From: Archivesica marissinica | Lineage: Eukaryota > Mollusca > Bivalvia > Venerida > Vesicomyidae | Assembly (NCBI GenBank): GCA_014843695.1 | Contig: CM026400.1 | Location: 34,552,435 to 34,616,434 of the forward strand | DNA length: 64,000 nt | Reading direction: 5' to 3' | Part shown: positions 38,601 through 44,116 of the stretch, piece after piece | How the letters are laid out: each line of letters opens with the position of its first letter | Position numbering within the stretch: position 1 is the first letter of the stretch | Notes under the pieces: generated by a model | Told to the model about the DNA's origin: nothing | The model's input: the letters and a program-made list of their open reading frames with translations, nothing else | The model's database searches: none | Translations under genes and position numbers: made by a program

Positions 38601-38927
38601 TGACCATAATAAAATTAACAGTCTTTCAGATGTGACTTTAAACCGAGGTCTTGTGTTGGTGCTTTACACTGTGCACGTAAAAGAACCAGAGGAGACTCTG
38701 GAATGGGTCTCTGTCTGTATCATGCATTATCCTCCAAAAATCTAAAATGACTAATCTCTTCAGGAGGCGTCGCTCATATGGGCAACCGGTAGCGACAATA
38801 AATAAAAACATAAAAAAAACTATTATTAAAGAGAGATAGACTCTGTGTACATTTAGGTCAATGCACTTTGTTATAAGGGTGTTTATGATATCAATACTTA
38901 CTGTTTCAGGGTACCAGGCAGAGTTAA
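2537..38927 (+). CDS. SLIMP: SLIMP-like mitochondrial seryl-tRNA synthetase paralogue, 14 exons, 5' end missing
   Basis: Exons at 2537-2614, 3956-4030, 8274-8310, 9762-9828, 13871-14012, 20498-20630, 26499-26576, 27556-27620, 27746-27790, 33275-33381, 34447-34540, 34743-34841, 37900-37974 and 38910-38927 join in one frame to 370 residues plus a stop; the N-terminus lies upstream. Order follows class II SerRS: coiled-coil arm (residues 1-51), the GHKAYYLTG segment (about 90), motif 1 region (about 115-133), the TxE region (about 170), motif 2 region (about 194-225) and a motif 3-like R in TDITRMVALLLE (about 350). SerRS2 has GTAE at the serine site; here it is GASQ. The motif 2 R-x-E is replaced by GRNYIPD. 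Loss of both argues against aminoacylation. In Drosophila such a paralogue (SLIMP) is mitochondrial, essential and partners SerRS2; that role is transferred by similarity. A fast-evolving true SARS2 is less likely. Confidence 0.78.
2735..3040 (+). mobile_element. LINE 3' terminus (end of ORF2 plus 3' UTR), degenerate
   Basis: An open frame ends KLLHGIESLSDDDNQTLFLE then VQSYITHI, which resembles the C-terminus of jockey/CR1-like ORF2 proteins in molluscs. It is followed by an AT-rich tail ending ttcaataaaatatgattaaa. The same terminal motif occurs on the minus strand near 13.25 kb, supporting a shared LINE family. Within the intron between exons a and b. Confidence 0.45.
3280..3885. repeat. 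irregular tandem array of 'aacccctctataccag' type
   Basis: Short units (aacccctctataccag, aacctccctaaac, ggtccccctaaac) in mixed order over about 600 bp. They resemble the termini of pogo/Tigger-like MITEs (compare 19750-19853). Confidence 0.85.
3956..4030 (+). CDS. SLIMP: SLIMP-like exon b: end of coiled-coil arm
   Basis: Acceptor tatattttag, 75 nt, phase 0 at both ends, encoding MKYWVVEEKVMICALALP then SRLSHDI. The LALP segment aligns with the LxLPNxxHxDVP region that ends the SerRS arm. The donor chosen is gtaagt at 4031. The last codons (LSHDI) and this donor are copied about 50 times in the following 21-bp array, so downstream donors (gtatgt every 21 nt) could extend the exon in frame. 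Confidence 0.72.
4016..5118. repeat. 21-bp tandem array that copies an exon-intron junction
   Basis: About 50 units of tctgtcacatgatatagtat plus g. The first unit is the end of exon b (CTGTCACATGATATA) plus its donor gtaagt. Later units carry gtaagt or gtatgt at the same place. 21 nt is 7 codons and stays open on the + strand from 3956 to 4300. Confidence 0.95.
5151..5635. mobile_element. MITE-like element with 23-bp inverted ends
   Basis: gggttattctgcgatatacc at 5155-5174 is matched by its reverse complement ggtatatcgcagaataaccc at 5611-5630. The interior is AT-rich and noncoding. The target-site duplication is unclear, so the class is not assigned. Confidence 0.6.
5790..5864 (-). mobile_element. 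SINE fragment (same family as 46286-46521)
   Basis: gtccgatctggcgacc and taccatctcacatacttccc match the tRNA-distal part of the SINE at 46.4 kb. It directly abuts the 23-bp array. Confidence 0.55.
5868..7512. repeat. 23-bp tandem array
   Basis: About 72 units of agaggactagaatataccgg plus gat, with a shorter ccaaat variant. A block with the rare pattern gagactag...ggattag...ccgagat occurs at about 6164 and 6801, pointing to a roughly 637-bp internal duplication. Confidence 0.95.
7662..7765 (+). mobile_element. tRNA-like SINE head fragment
   Basis: ggccttcatggccgagttgt then ctagcacgcca looks like a tRNA 5' half with an A box. There is no complete B box, so it is a fragment rather than a tRNA gene. 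Confidence 0.4.
7796..8060. repeat. 17-bp tandem array
   Basis: About 15 units of gcagaggttggagaatt with ggtcgg variants and shorter gcaggagaatt copies. It lies between exons b and c; the open frames across it are artefacts. Confidence 0.92.
8274..8310 (+). CDS. SLIMP: SLIMP-like exon c
   Basis: Small exon of 37 nt, acceptor tatattttcag, donor gtatag. It reads PERPEVLKEYFQ plus one base, phase 0 in and phase 1 out, which matches the next exon. It was found only by phase and position, so the identity rests on the neighbours. Confidence 0.62.
8437..8735. repeat. 11-13-bp tandem array
   Basis: Units attatttgtgt, atatttgtgt and atatgtgtgt mixed over about 300 bp, 127 nt after the exon c donor. 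Confidence 0.92.
9090..9288 (-). mobile_element. tRNA-headed SINE (same family as 63713-63945)
   Basis: Reverse-complement copy: the head ends at ccactaggccacggagacgg (tRNA 5' end on the minus strand) and the body has cttcccgaatcctatgcttg and gtgtcaccactatttatagg, matching the + copy at 63.7 kb. Confidence 0.7.
9384..9589. mobile_element. short TA-flanked MITE
   Basis: The left end cagtctacatccgttatgtc and the right end catagcggatgtagact are inverted repeats bounded by TA, about 200 bp apart. The internal sequence is made of further ...tatgtcgaa... blocks. Consistent with a Tc1/mariner/pogo-type non-autonomous element. Confidence 0.6.
9762..9828 (+). CDS. SLIMP: SLIMP-like exon d
   Basis: Acceptor ttttgttctag, donor gtatgc, 67 nt. 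With the carried G it reads GRKPESPLDHYECLRKSKC then VRL. The DHYE..R segment corresponds to the SerRS sequence just before the catalytic core (HLEIxEKLDIIRxKRLS). A 3.3-kb array starts about 13 nt after the donor. Confidence 0.75.
9841..13162. repeat. 30/32-bp tandem array, 3.3 kb
   Basis: Units contain gaccagtagtgactgtatcg; a 32-bp form (gaagttttgacc) and a 30-bp form (gaagttgacc) alternate. From about 12.1 to 12.6 kb and 12.8 to 13.05 kb the 30-bp form is nearly pure. It starts about 13 nt inside the intron after exon d. About 107 copies by length. Confidence 0.97.
13225..13430 (-). mobile_element. LINE 3' end, minus strand
   Basis: On the minus strand it reads ...gttaaaacttgtggcccaac... 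and ends caataaaatatgattaaact, nearly the same terminus as the + copy at 2.99 kb. A related gtcggccacaagttataata stretch occurs at about 43.64 kb. 13431-13670 shows only AT-rich sequence. Confidence 0.5.
13676..13868. repeat. 27-30-bp array ending in the exon e acceptor
   Basis: About 6 units of aaacttcaagctcctgtggt plus taactgagg. The last unit is cttcaagtttctgttatttcag, whose end is the functional 3' splice site of exon e. Confidence 0.85.
13871..14012 (+). CDS. SLIMP: SLIMP-like exon e: start of catalytic fold, motif 1 region
   Basis: Acceptor ctgttatttcag, 142 nt, reading SNVGHKAYYLTGRLAVLEQE then LINRFSSQIRSYNLTQMAAP and EMIKTPVM. It aligns with mitochondrial SerRS (SHVSGHRSYYL, then the helix and the motif 1 proline). 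Phase 2 in, 0 out. The donor gttcgt is weak but is the only one that fits the next exon. Confidence 0.82.
14013..15060. other. intron segment, mostly nothing recognisable
   Basis: AT-rich intron. A stretch at about 14640-14715 (cctgaagcgagcgcgcatcc ... cgacttccacttg) matches, reversed, the tRNA-like head of the SINE at 49.6-49.8 kb and is a fragment of it. No exon with matching phase is present. Confidence 0.5.
15064..19524. repeat. 24/18-bp AT-rich tandem array, 4.46 kb
   Basis: 24-bp units (cactatacatatacataata plus taca) mixed with 18-bp units lacking one catata. It is the longest array in the window, made mostly of alternating pyrimidine-purine steps. All open frames in it (up to 586 codons) are artefacts of 24- and 18-bp periods. 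Confidence 0.98.
19525..20497. other. intron segment before exon f, with a MITE end
   Basis: AT-rich intron. At 19750-19853, aaacccctctaaaccgaaaa and ttcagtttagaggagtttta form inverted, pogo/Tigger-like termini. The remainder shows nothing I can name. Confidence 0.4.
20498..20630 (+). CDS. SLIMP: SLIMP-like exon f: degenerate serine-binding (TxE) region
   Basis: Acceptor ccatttcaaaag, donor gtaaga, 133 nt, phase 0 in and 1 out. It starts EASGIDVVDPASLYRL and ends FLHGASQHSFS. It aligns with the SARS2 stretch that runs from FEGCGM through the IYNID segment to LAGTAEVGLAGYF. The catalytic TAE is ASQ here, so the serine-recognition glutamate is lost. Confidence 0.75.
20708..24038. repeat. 19/21-bp tandem array, 3.3 kb
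   Basis: Units gttgtggatatggtgtaat (19) and gttgtggatatggtgtgtaat (21), with acg/atg/aag/gca variants. The distal third is almost only the 19-bp form. A stretch near 21.34-21.72 kb recurs near 22.32-22.70 kb, offset 975 bp. The minus strand lacks stops in two frames, giving 1206- and 1178-codon artefacts. Confidence 0.97.
24050..24250 (+). mobile_element. 5'-truncated SINE, tail type B
   Basis: gcgagattgagccccgtgag (tRNA B-box side) is followed by ttgcctcttctcgctccctt, gcgatggattacatcatgaa and cttgtaatcaatctaaaaga. This is the same tail as at 37.7 kb and 54.8 kb. Confidence 0.65.
24445..25530. repeat. 32-bp tandem array
   Basis: About 34 units of aaaccactcggttactaggt plus gtgccaaactcg, with cgaact/gacgaact/atgcc variants. 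Intron between exons f and g. Confidence 0.96.
25615..26452. repeat. 47-bp tandem array with 8-unit higher-order repeat
   Basis: About 18 units containing tacagttgaattaactctga and atacactgtttctctgg. Unit variants (ggct, gggt-att, gtgt, gggt, ggct-att, ggct, gtgt, ggct) occur in this order twice, from about 25708 and from about 26084, a 376-bp higher-order period. The array ends about 45 nt before exon g. Confidence 0.96.
26499..26576 (+). CDS. SLIMP: SLIMP-like exon g: motif 2 strand
   Basis: Acceptor tatgtttttcag, donor gtagga, 78 nt. With the carried T it reads SYFARMLIDGDDLPIRMFVV then GRNYIP plus one base. DLPIRM matches DLPVRM of mitochondrial SerRS; the following CYRAE (motif 2 arginine and glutamate) is replaced by GRNYIP. 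Confidence 0.78.
26672..26885. repeat. about 47-bp tandem array, left part
   Basis: Units of ggtccggatgacagtgcttg plus tatttatatatataggggta. The array continues at 27489-27542 after an inserted element. Each unit holds tttatatatatag|ggg, an acceptor-like site. Confidence 0.85.
26886..27488. mobile_element. 603-bp TA-flanked non-autonomous DNA element
   Basis: It begins gagtggtgctatgctcggcg and ends acgctgaccactc, inverted, and is flanked by TA on both sides, splitting the 47-bp array. The body (for example cacgacttaagaaaataata) is shared with 60858-61292 in the element inside the 41-bp array, where the right end again carries gccgagcatagg. Probably a mariner/Tc1-like MITE family. Confidence 0.7.
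27489..27542. repeat. 47-bp tandem array, right part
   Basis: The last unit of the array that was split by the 603-bp element. It ends 13 nt before exon h. Confidence 0.75.
27556..27620 (+). CDS. SLIMP: SLIMP-like exon h
   Basis: 65 nt ending at donor gtaagc. Acceptor ttacgcaagag at 27555 is the choice that makes the carried G form GAT and keeps the frame, giving DARHSVANQLPVLWQKHLSI then GQ. An upstream AG at 27529 (tatatatatag) would throw the frame off. The acceptor is non-ideal, so the exact 5' edge is uncertain. Confidence 0.6.
27746..27790 (+). CDS. SLIMP: SLIMP-like exon i
   Basis: 45 nt, phase 0 in and out, SKSLPGLLGVLQSVK, using acceptor aaaatactcag. An alternative AG 11 nt upstream (tttattccag) has a better pyrimidine tract but breaks the frame with exon h. 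The segment aligns with GLYRVHHFTKVEMFGV of SerRS2 after motif 2. Confidence 0.62.
27976..32383. repeat. 38-bp tandem array, 4.4 kb
   Basis: About 116 units of ggtgatacactgcagggaat plus atgtccatctctatgcat. Four positions are dimorphic (ctgcaggg/ctgcatgg, ctctatg/ctgtatg, gcatgg/gcacgg, tgaatgg). One unit at about 31920 lacks ctgcag. Minus-strand open frames are artefacts. Intron between exons i and j. Confidence 0.98.
32384..32822. repeat. 38-42-bp G-run array derived from a SINE tail
   Basis: 11 units containing gatgcaatgcggatttaaat then aggttacctag and a run of 6-11 G. The first units (gagaagaggcaatgtggatt) match, reversed, the SINE tail ccacatgcctcttctctctc at 37.75 kb. Confidence 0.9.
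32823..33274. other. intron segment with nothing recognisable
   Basis: AT-rich. A short inverted stretch (aaacatggtttctcgttctg at 32940, aattccaaaccatgtttt at 32985) can form a hairpin. No exon. Confidence 0.4.
33275..33381 (+). CDS. SLIMP: SLIMP-like exon j
   Basis: Acceptor tcttatattgaag, donor gtaagt, 107 nt. It reads VCMCGISKSGESSTKHMEEF then TAILTDLYKQFELPF, matching the SerRS helix after motif 2 (VEMFGV..., LLEEFLSLQxEIxxELGLHFR). Confidence 0.82.
33625..33930 (+). mobile_element. V-SINE-like repeat, diverged
   Basis: gtgtttctgtccgggtctca, cagcttgggtcttttcccac and tggaaaacagctatatgatc share the order and motifs of the repeats at 49.33-49.56 kb and 55.0-55.19 kb. Tail motif degraded. 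Confidence 0.45.
33949..34007 (-). mobile_element. 59-bp micro-retroposon with 11-bp target duplication
   Basis: Flanked by agatttatccc at 33938-33948 and 34008-34018. On the minus strand it reads ...ggttcgccggaggcgagggt then aaataagttcaatcatcatc, ending in an ATC repeat. An uninterrupted relative of the host site is at about 51265. Confidence 0.65.
34447..34540 (+). CDS. SLIMP: SLIMP-like exon k
   Basis: Acceptor tgtttaattcag, donor gtatgg, 94 nt. It reads RLVSLPASSLSLAEQNRTEL then QLWVPSLQLYLK, which aligns with SerRS VLDMPxxELGxPAYRKFDIEAWMPGxxxFGEV. The aspartate of FDIEAWMP is not conserved. Confidence 0.78.
34743..34841 (+). CDS. SLIMP: SLIMP-like exon l: SRRL segment, donor multiplied
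   Basis: Acceptor ttgcactttacag, 99 nt, phase 0 in and out. It reads LASISMYGDYNSRRLMMRCG then DNHKPASSHPTFM. DYNSRRL matches SerRS NCTDFQSRRL. The donor ATG|gtaagt and the last 27 exon nucleotides form part of the 42-bp unit that is repeated about 60 times downstream. The first few copies stay in frame, so the true 3' edge could vary by multiples of 14 codons. Confidence 0.78.
34813..37345. repeat. 42-bp array repeating exon l end plus its 5' splice site
   Basis: About 60 units. Each contains tcacaccctacattcatg|gt then aagttgtcatagacctgc, that is the last 27 nt of exon l and the first 15 nt of the intron. Most copies keep the strong donor ATG|gtaagt. 42 nt is 14 codons, so the first units remain in frame with the exon; 40- and 41-bp units later break it. 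Confidence 0.97.
37608..37887 (+). mobile_element. tRNA-headed SINE, tail type B, next to exon m
   Basis: The head ggatctgtagtccagaggta with B box caggtttgatacc is followed by gcgatggattccatcaggaa and tcgcaatcgagctaaaataa. The anticodon-loop equivalent is diverged. The 3' end lies about 13 nt before exon m, so SINE sequence probably supplies the branch-point region. Confidence 0.8.
37900..37974 (+). CDS. SLIMP: SLIMP-like exon m: motif 3-like helix
   Basis: Acceptor ctaatctaattacag, donor gtaatt, 75 nt, phase 0 in and out. It reads VCSEVTDITRMVALLLEYGQ then MDRHW. The pattern matches SerRS motif 3 (NATACAVPRLLIALLE) and keeps the arginine. A SINE tail ends about 13 nt before the exon. Confidence 0.78.
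38160..38225 (+). mobile_element. SINE 3' fragment
   Basis: ttctcccacacgaaagacgc then tttcatccatgccagcaatg matches the 3' half of the SINE at 63.44-63.63 kb. Confidence 0.45.
38477..38519 (+). mobile_element. 43-bp micro-retroposon copy
   Basis: tggttcgccggaggcgaggg then taaataagctcaatcatcat, flanked by ctatata at 38470-38476 and 38520-38526. Inverted relative to, but of the same sequence as, the insertion at 33949-34007. Confidence 0.6.
38530..38815 (+). mobile_element. tRNA-headed SINE, tail type A
   Basis: acggaactgtaatccagtgg head with anticodon-loop-like ctggtaa and B box ggttcgaagtcc. The tail has tcgctcatatgggcaaccgg then tagcgacaataaataaa. Intron between exons m and n. Confidence 0.85.
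38910..38927 (+). CDS. SLIMP: SLIMP-like terminal exon n (tentative)
   Basis: After acceptor ttactgtttcag the frame from exon m reads GTRQS and stops (TAA at 38925). A one-base shift would read VPGRVNIIQT and stop at 38941; this looks more like the SerRS C-terminal VPxxLxxY segment. One base may therefore be wrong or the junction unusual. Either way the protein ends here. Confidence 0.45.
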   Translation, partial: GTRQS

Positions 38928-39001
38928 CATCATACAGACTTAATGATGAAGACAGCAAAATGAAATGATTTTAAAAAAATACTTTAATACCAAGCCTTGC
39001 A

Positions 39002-39870
39002 CGAATACACCTGTGTTATGACAGAGAGACTGAATTAGCAATCTGTTCATGGAACTTCTATCCCATGGTGCATCATGTATGACAGTGAGACTGAATTAGC
39101 AATCTGTTCATGGAACTTCTATCCCATGGTGCATCATGTATGACAGTGAGACTGAATTAGCTATCTGTTCATGGAACTTCTATCCCATGGTGCATCATGT
39201 ATGACAGAGAGACTGAATTAGCAATCTGTTCATGGAACTTCTATCCCATGGTGCATCATGTATGACAGAGAGACTGAATTAGCAATCTGTTCATGGAACT
39301 TCTATTCCATGGTGCATCATGTATGACAGAGAGACTGAATTAGCAATATGTTCATGGAACTTCTATCCCATGGTGCATCATGTATGACAGTGAGACTGAA
39401 TTAGCAATCTGTTCATGGAACTTCTATCCCATGGTGCATCATGTATGACAGTGAGACTGAATTAGCTATCTGTTCATGGAACTTCTATCCCATGGTGCAT
39501 CATGTATGACAGAGAGACTGAATTAGCAATCTGTTCATGGAACTTCTATCCCATGGTGCATCATGTATGACAGTGAGACTGAATTAGCTATCTGTTCATG
39601 GAACTTCTATCCCATGGTGCATCATGTATGACAGAGAGACTGAATTAGCAATCTGTTCATGGAACTTCTATCCCATGGTGCATCATGTATGACAGTGAGA
39701 CTGAATTAGCTATCTGTTCATGGAACTTCTATCCCATGGTGCATCATGTATGACAGAGAGACTGAATTAGCAATCTGTTCATGGAACTTCTATCCCATGG
39801 TGCATCATGTATGACAGTGAGATGAATTAGTATCTGTTCATGGAACTTCTATCCCATGGTGCATCATGTT
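39002..39870. repeat. 61-bp array in the likely 3' UTR of the SLIMP-like gene
   Basis: About 14 units of agactgaattagcaatctgt, tcatggaacttctatcccat and ggtgcatcatgtatgacag. It starts 75 nt after the stop codon and ends before the first AATAAA, so it is probably transcribed as 3' UTR. Confidence 0.93.
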
Positions 39871-39900
39871 TTATGTTGTGAAGGGAATTATTATTGATTA

Positions 39901-39906
39901 AATAAA
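39901..39906 (+). terminator. candidate poly(A) signal of the SLIMP-like gene
   Basis: AATAAA about 970 nt after the stop codon, just beyond the 61-bp array. It is the first canonical hexamer I see downstream of the stop on this strand; use is unproven. Confidence 0.3.
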
Positions 39907-39956
39907 TTGTTGAACTGTTGATTGACTAATATATTTTTCCTGAAAAGCAAACTGTA

Positions 39957-40553
39957 TTTGAAGAACTGCTAGTATGTGTTGTGCCATCTGATGAGATTGC
40001 TGGAAGAACTGCTAGTGTGTGTTGGGCCATCTGATGAGATTGCTGGAAGAACTGCTAGTGCGTGTTGGGCCATCTGATGAGATTGCTGGAAGAACTGCTA
40101 GTGTGTGTTGTGCCATCTGATGAGATTGCTGGAAGAACTGCTAGTGTGTGTTATGTCATCTGATGAGGTTGCTGGAAGAACTGCTAGTGCGTGTTATGTC
40201 ATCTGATGAGGTTGCTGGAAGAACTGCTAGTGTGTGTTATGCCATCTGATGAGATTGCTGGAAGAACTTCCAATGTGTGTTATGTCATCTGATGAGATTG
40301 CTGGAAGAACTGCTAGTGTGTGTTATGCCATCTGATGAGATTGCTGGAAGAGCTGCTAGTGTGTGTTATGCCATCTGATGAGATTGCTGGAAGAACTGCT
40401 AGTGTGTGTTATGCCATCTGATGAGATTGCTGGAAGAACTGCTTGTGTGTGTTATGCCATCTGATGAGATTGCTGGAAGAACTGCTTGTGTGTGTTATGC
40501 CATCTGATGAGATTGCTGGAAGAACTGCTAGTGTGTGTTATGTCATCTGTTAA
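39957..40553. repeat. 43-bp tandem array
   Basis: About 14 units of gaagaactgctagtgtgtgt plus tatgccatctgatgagattg. Intergenic, just after the candidate poly(A) signal. Confidence 0.94.
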
Positions 40554-40929
40554 CTGTTTTCTTTTCCCTTTCTTTCTTTGCATGTTCCGGCTCTTATCGA
40601 TGTATTAGATTGATACTATGATATTATCAGTGAAATAAATCGGCCAAATAATTTTAGTCGGGTGCCAAAATTAAAGGCCACAGAATAAAATAATCCCATA
40701 TACCAGTACATGTAGTTCAATCATCCTACTTATATCATCCCATTATTCCGCATTCAACTTCTTTTCTGCAGCCTGTGAGCTGCATGACTGTCATTTGATA
40801 AAATGGTCCTTTCCAAGATCGACCATATTACCATAGATACCTTTATTGGTCGTCATTACCGTAAGTTCCCTACACAAACTTCACTACTGTCTTTATTCCC
40901 ATTACAATTATAAACTAGTGAAGCACATG

Positions 40930-41515
40930 TATAGCAGCACGCGTATATTTAACCAGCTACTGAACTACGCCCAGTTTAAAACAGACATACCTTGCCCAGC
41001 CAAACTATGCCAATCTACGACCAACAGCAGCAGGCGTATATTTAACCAACTACTGAACTACGCCCAGTTTCAAACAGACATACTATTCCCAGCCAAACTA
41101 TGCCAATCTACGACCAACAGCAGCAGGCGTATATTTAACCAGTTACTGAACTACGCCCAGTTTAAAACAGCCATACTATGCCAATCTACGATCAACAGTA
41201 GCACGTGTATATTTAACCAGCTACTGAACTACGCCCAGTTTAAAACGGCCATACTATGCCCTGCCAATCTACGACCAACAGTAGCACGCGTATATTTAAC
41301 CAGCTACTGAACTATGCCCAGTTTAAAACAGACATACCTTGCCCAGCCAATCTATGACCAACAGCAACACGTGTAGCTTCAACCAGCCACTGAACTATGC
41401 CCACTTTCAAACAGCCAAACTATGCCAATCTACGACCAACAGTGCTGCTCAGCACGCATAGATTTAACCAGCCACTGAATTACGCACACTTTCAAACAGC
41501 CATACTACGCTGTCA
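40930..41515. repeat. about 70-85-bp tandem array
   Basis: 7 diverged units with gcgtatatttaaccagctac, tgaactacgcccagtttaaa and ccaatctacgaccaacagca. Intergenic; the open frame over it is a repeat artefact. Confidence 0.85.
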
Positions 41516-41799
41516 CAGAATGACACGAGGGCCAGCTTATCTCAGGATCACGGATACCAGGATTAAGTGAATGCATAAAGACTAAGCAGATTTACAAATT
41601 TTAATATACATAAAACAATACTAGCAACAAAGACAATGAATGGTAGGAGACGTATGTCTGTCCGTAGTTTGGCTCTTCACAGATGGTGGCCGAAATGACC
41701 ACCACCCGGCTTAACTTCAGGTCTACGGCTGATAATGCCGTTAATTTATATAACAGTTCCGAGATCTAAATAACTGCCGTTCCACACTCGACTAACTTT

Positions 41800-42050
41800 T
41801 AGGCTATAATGCACCTATTTAAACATTGGCACGTATGGCCATCACAGTGCTACAATGCACATAGTTAAGATTGGCAAGTATTGCCTTCACAGTGCTATAT
41901 AATGCACACTTTAAAAGATTGGCAAATATTGCCGTCATAGTGCTATAATGCACACTTTAAAAGATCGGCAAGTATTGCCGTCACAGTGCGATAATGCACA
42001 CTTCAAAGATTGGCAAGTATTGCCATTACAGTGATAGTTCACTAGATTTA
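41800..42050. repeat. about 46-50-bp tandem array
   Basis: 5 units with ataatgcacactttaaaaga and ttggcaagtattgccgtcac. Confidence 0.8.
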
Positions 42051-43109
42051 CAATGCACAATATGATTAACTCCCTGCGTCCTAAGGACCCTGTCCACTGA
42101 CGGCGGACTCGATGCTGCTCAGCTACCGCTACCCGCTGACACGCTCCAGTCTATGGAGGTCACCAGCTCACGCCGGCAAACTCTCCCAGTCTGCTCGTGC
42201 CCCAGCTCGTTATCTCGATCGTTCTGAACAGGATCTACGCCCCTGAGCTACACCTCTCGCGGCTCCTGGTTCATGCGTGAAGCGACTACAACAATAACAA
42301 ATATAATATCCTTGTGCTACGTCAATCTACTCAGCTCTTATTACCACCTTATATTATAACATTGTGGTACAACAACAAGACAATAGTTGCCATAATGCTT
42401 AGACATAGATACACACACGTCAATGTAGAATCAATACACATGGTGACCTTCATGGCCTAAATATACAACGACTCCGTACCCATCATGACCTCATATGGTA
42501 TATCTATATATATATACAAACTTAGAACCACTCAAGACCTATTACTCCGCTCCTGCAATTTGAGCGTACATGACACCCCTTTCAACAACAGCTGATAACA
42601 ACTGTGCAATGTGCGGGTGTCCAATTTATAGCGCCCTCACTGAGTACACGCACGATCTTTTCATGAATTTTATCAGCCGATATGATACATACAATATTGA
42701 CTGCGCGTTCTTATCAGGCACTGGATGTTAATTTCACTGATAAAGGGAACAGTGATTTGAAAAGAATAAACCCAAATCTGCTAATACTAGTCGGATTTAT
42801 ATCAAATAAACGGGAATTTCCCTTATAAGTGATATATAATAATACACCACTGTCCTTTATCTGGTATAGATACATTCGTCCCAATTTATGATAAAATCAC
42901 TGAATAAATGTTTCAATGGTACAACAAAATGTGCTGAAACCCATTGATAAAGAGGCCCCAACTACACAGTAGTTAATATGGTCACTTTCATTTTGTTACA
43001 TACGCCCAGCCAAAATACATCAATGTACAGCGAACAGCAAAACGTGTACCTTAAAAACATTGTTTAAGAGCGATATCTTGTCACCCGGCTGAACTATGTC
43101 CAGGAGGGT
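42051..43109. other. intergenic segment without a recognisable gene
   Basis: 42060-42290 is more GC-rich than its surroundings (gctaccgctacccgctgaca) but has no family match I can see and no splice-consistent frame. The rest is AT-rich. Confidence 0.4.
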
Positions 43110-43199
43110 TCAAGCTATCAGAAACAACGATAACTCACAAAAGAAAACAACTGGTTTTCCCTTACACAATTCACAACATGGTACTAAAGACAACCGATG

Positions 43200-43490
43200 T
43201 CGATAAATAGGTGTTACAACTAGAAAAGATTTAAACTGGTCTACCCATATAAACAACATATCTTCCAAGCTACTAACTCTTTTCAGATTTATTAAAATGA
43301 ACATGAAGACAAGAAATAAGAAGGTTAAAGAAAAAGCTTATAACACCTACATGTATGTTTGTCTCCAACTCGAGTATTGCTCAACCATCTGGCGTCCCTG
43401 GCAAAAGTCTCACACCTATAAAGCAGAAACGTGCAAAGATCATCTTCAGGCTATATCTGCAATGATTATAACTATACAAGCAGTCTAGCA
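43200..43490 (+). pseudogene. LINE (jockey/CR1-like) reverse transcriptase C-terminal fragment
   Basis: Reads GVTTRKDLNWSTHINNISSK then LLTLFRFIKMNMKTRNKKVK and EKAYNTYMYVCLQLEYCSTI. This is the conserved segment after the RT domain in non-LTR elements (LGVxxxxDLxWxxHI..., KxxAYxxLVRPxLEYxxxVW). An upstream in-frame stop and a missing RT core show it is dead. Confidence 0.75.
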
Positions 43491-43499
43491 AAAATGATT

Positions 43500-43690
43500 A
43501 ATTCCCTGATTTAACCATTTTTTAATGCATATGTAATACATTCGACAATACAATATTGCATACGAGCATGAATCAGATGTGAAATAAGCTAACAGATTAT
43601 AAAGCACATATATACATGTGTGTAACATAGCAAACGGGTCGGCCACAAGTTATAATAAACATTAGAAAACGGCCCTTCCCAATTCCCTGA
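43500..43690. mobile_element. LINE-related AT-rich tail
   Basis: gtcggccacaagttataata and acattagaaaacggcccttc resemble the minus-strand LINE end at 13.38-13.43 kb. Orientation relative to the RT fragment is opposite, so two insertions are likely. Confidence 0.4.
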
Positions 43691-43831
43691 ACTTGCAAAC
43701 ACTTGAATATCGTCTCATACAATCATATACCTATACAAAATCAGAAATAACTTAGTATGCGTCGACCACAACCACTTAGTACCTACAAGGAACCTGAACT
43801 ACTAAATTGCGCAGTCCTGAACCCAGTACAA

Positions 43832-44116
43832 ACGGATCTGTAGCCCAGTGGTAAAACGCTGGACTGGTAATCCAGGGATCGCAGGTTCGATCCCCCGTCT
43901 GACCCTAATAAAATTAACAGTCTTTCAGATGGGACGTTAAACCGAGGTCTCGTGTCGGTGCTTTACACCGTGCACGTAAAAGAACCAGAGGAGACTCTGT
44001 AATGGGTCTTTGTCTGTATCATGCACTATCCTCCAAAAATCTAAATTACTAATCTCTTCAGGAGGCGTCGCTCATATGGGCAACCGGTAGCGACGATAAA
44101 TAAACGTAAAACACAC
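43832..44116 (+). mobile_element. tRNA-headed SINE, tail type A, with target duplication
   Basis: Intact copy: acggatctgtagcccagtgg head, loop ctggtaa (would read GGT, Thr-like), B box ggttcgatccc, then the type A tail to gataaataaacgtaaaacac. Flanked by acccagtacaa at 43821-43831 and 44117-44127. Confidence 0.92.

Noticed and set aside
40801..40862. Short open frame ending at gtaagt as a first exon
   Set aside because: The encoded residues do not resemble the Nup214 N-terminus and the phase does not fit exon 2; the exon at 44805 fits both.
43832..43905. Functional tRNA-Thr gene (GGT loop)
   Set aside because: A and B boxes are present but the acceptor stem does not close. The sequence continues into a SINE tail with a target duplication and recurs several times in the window.
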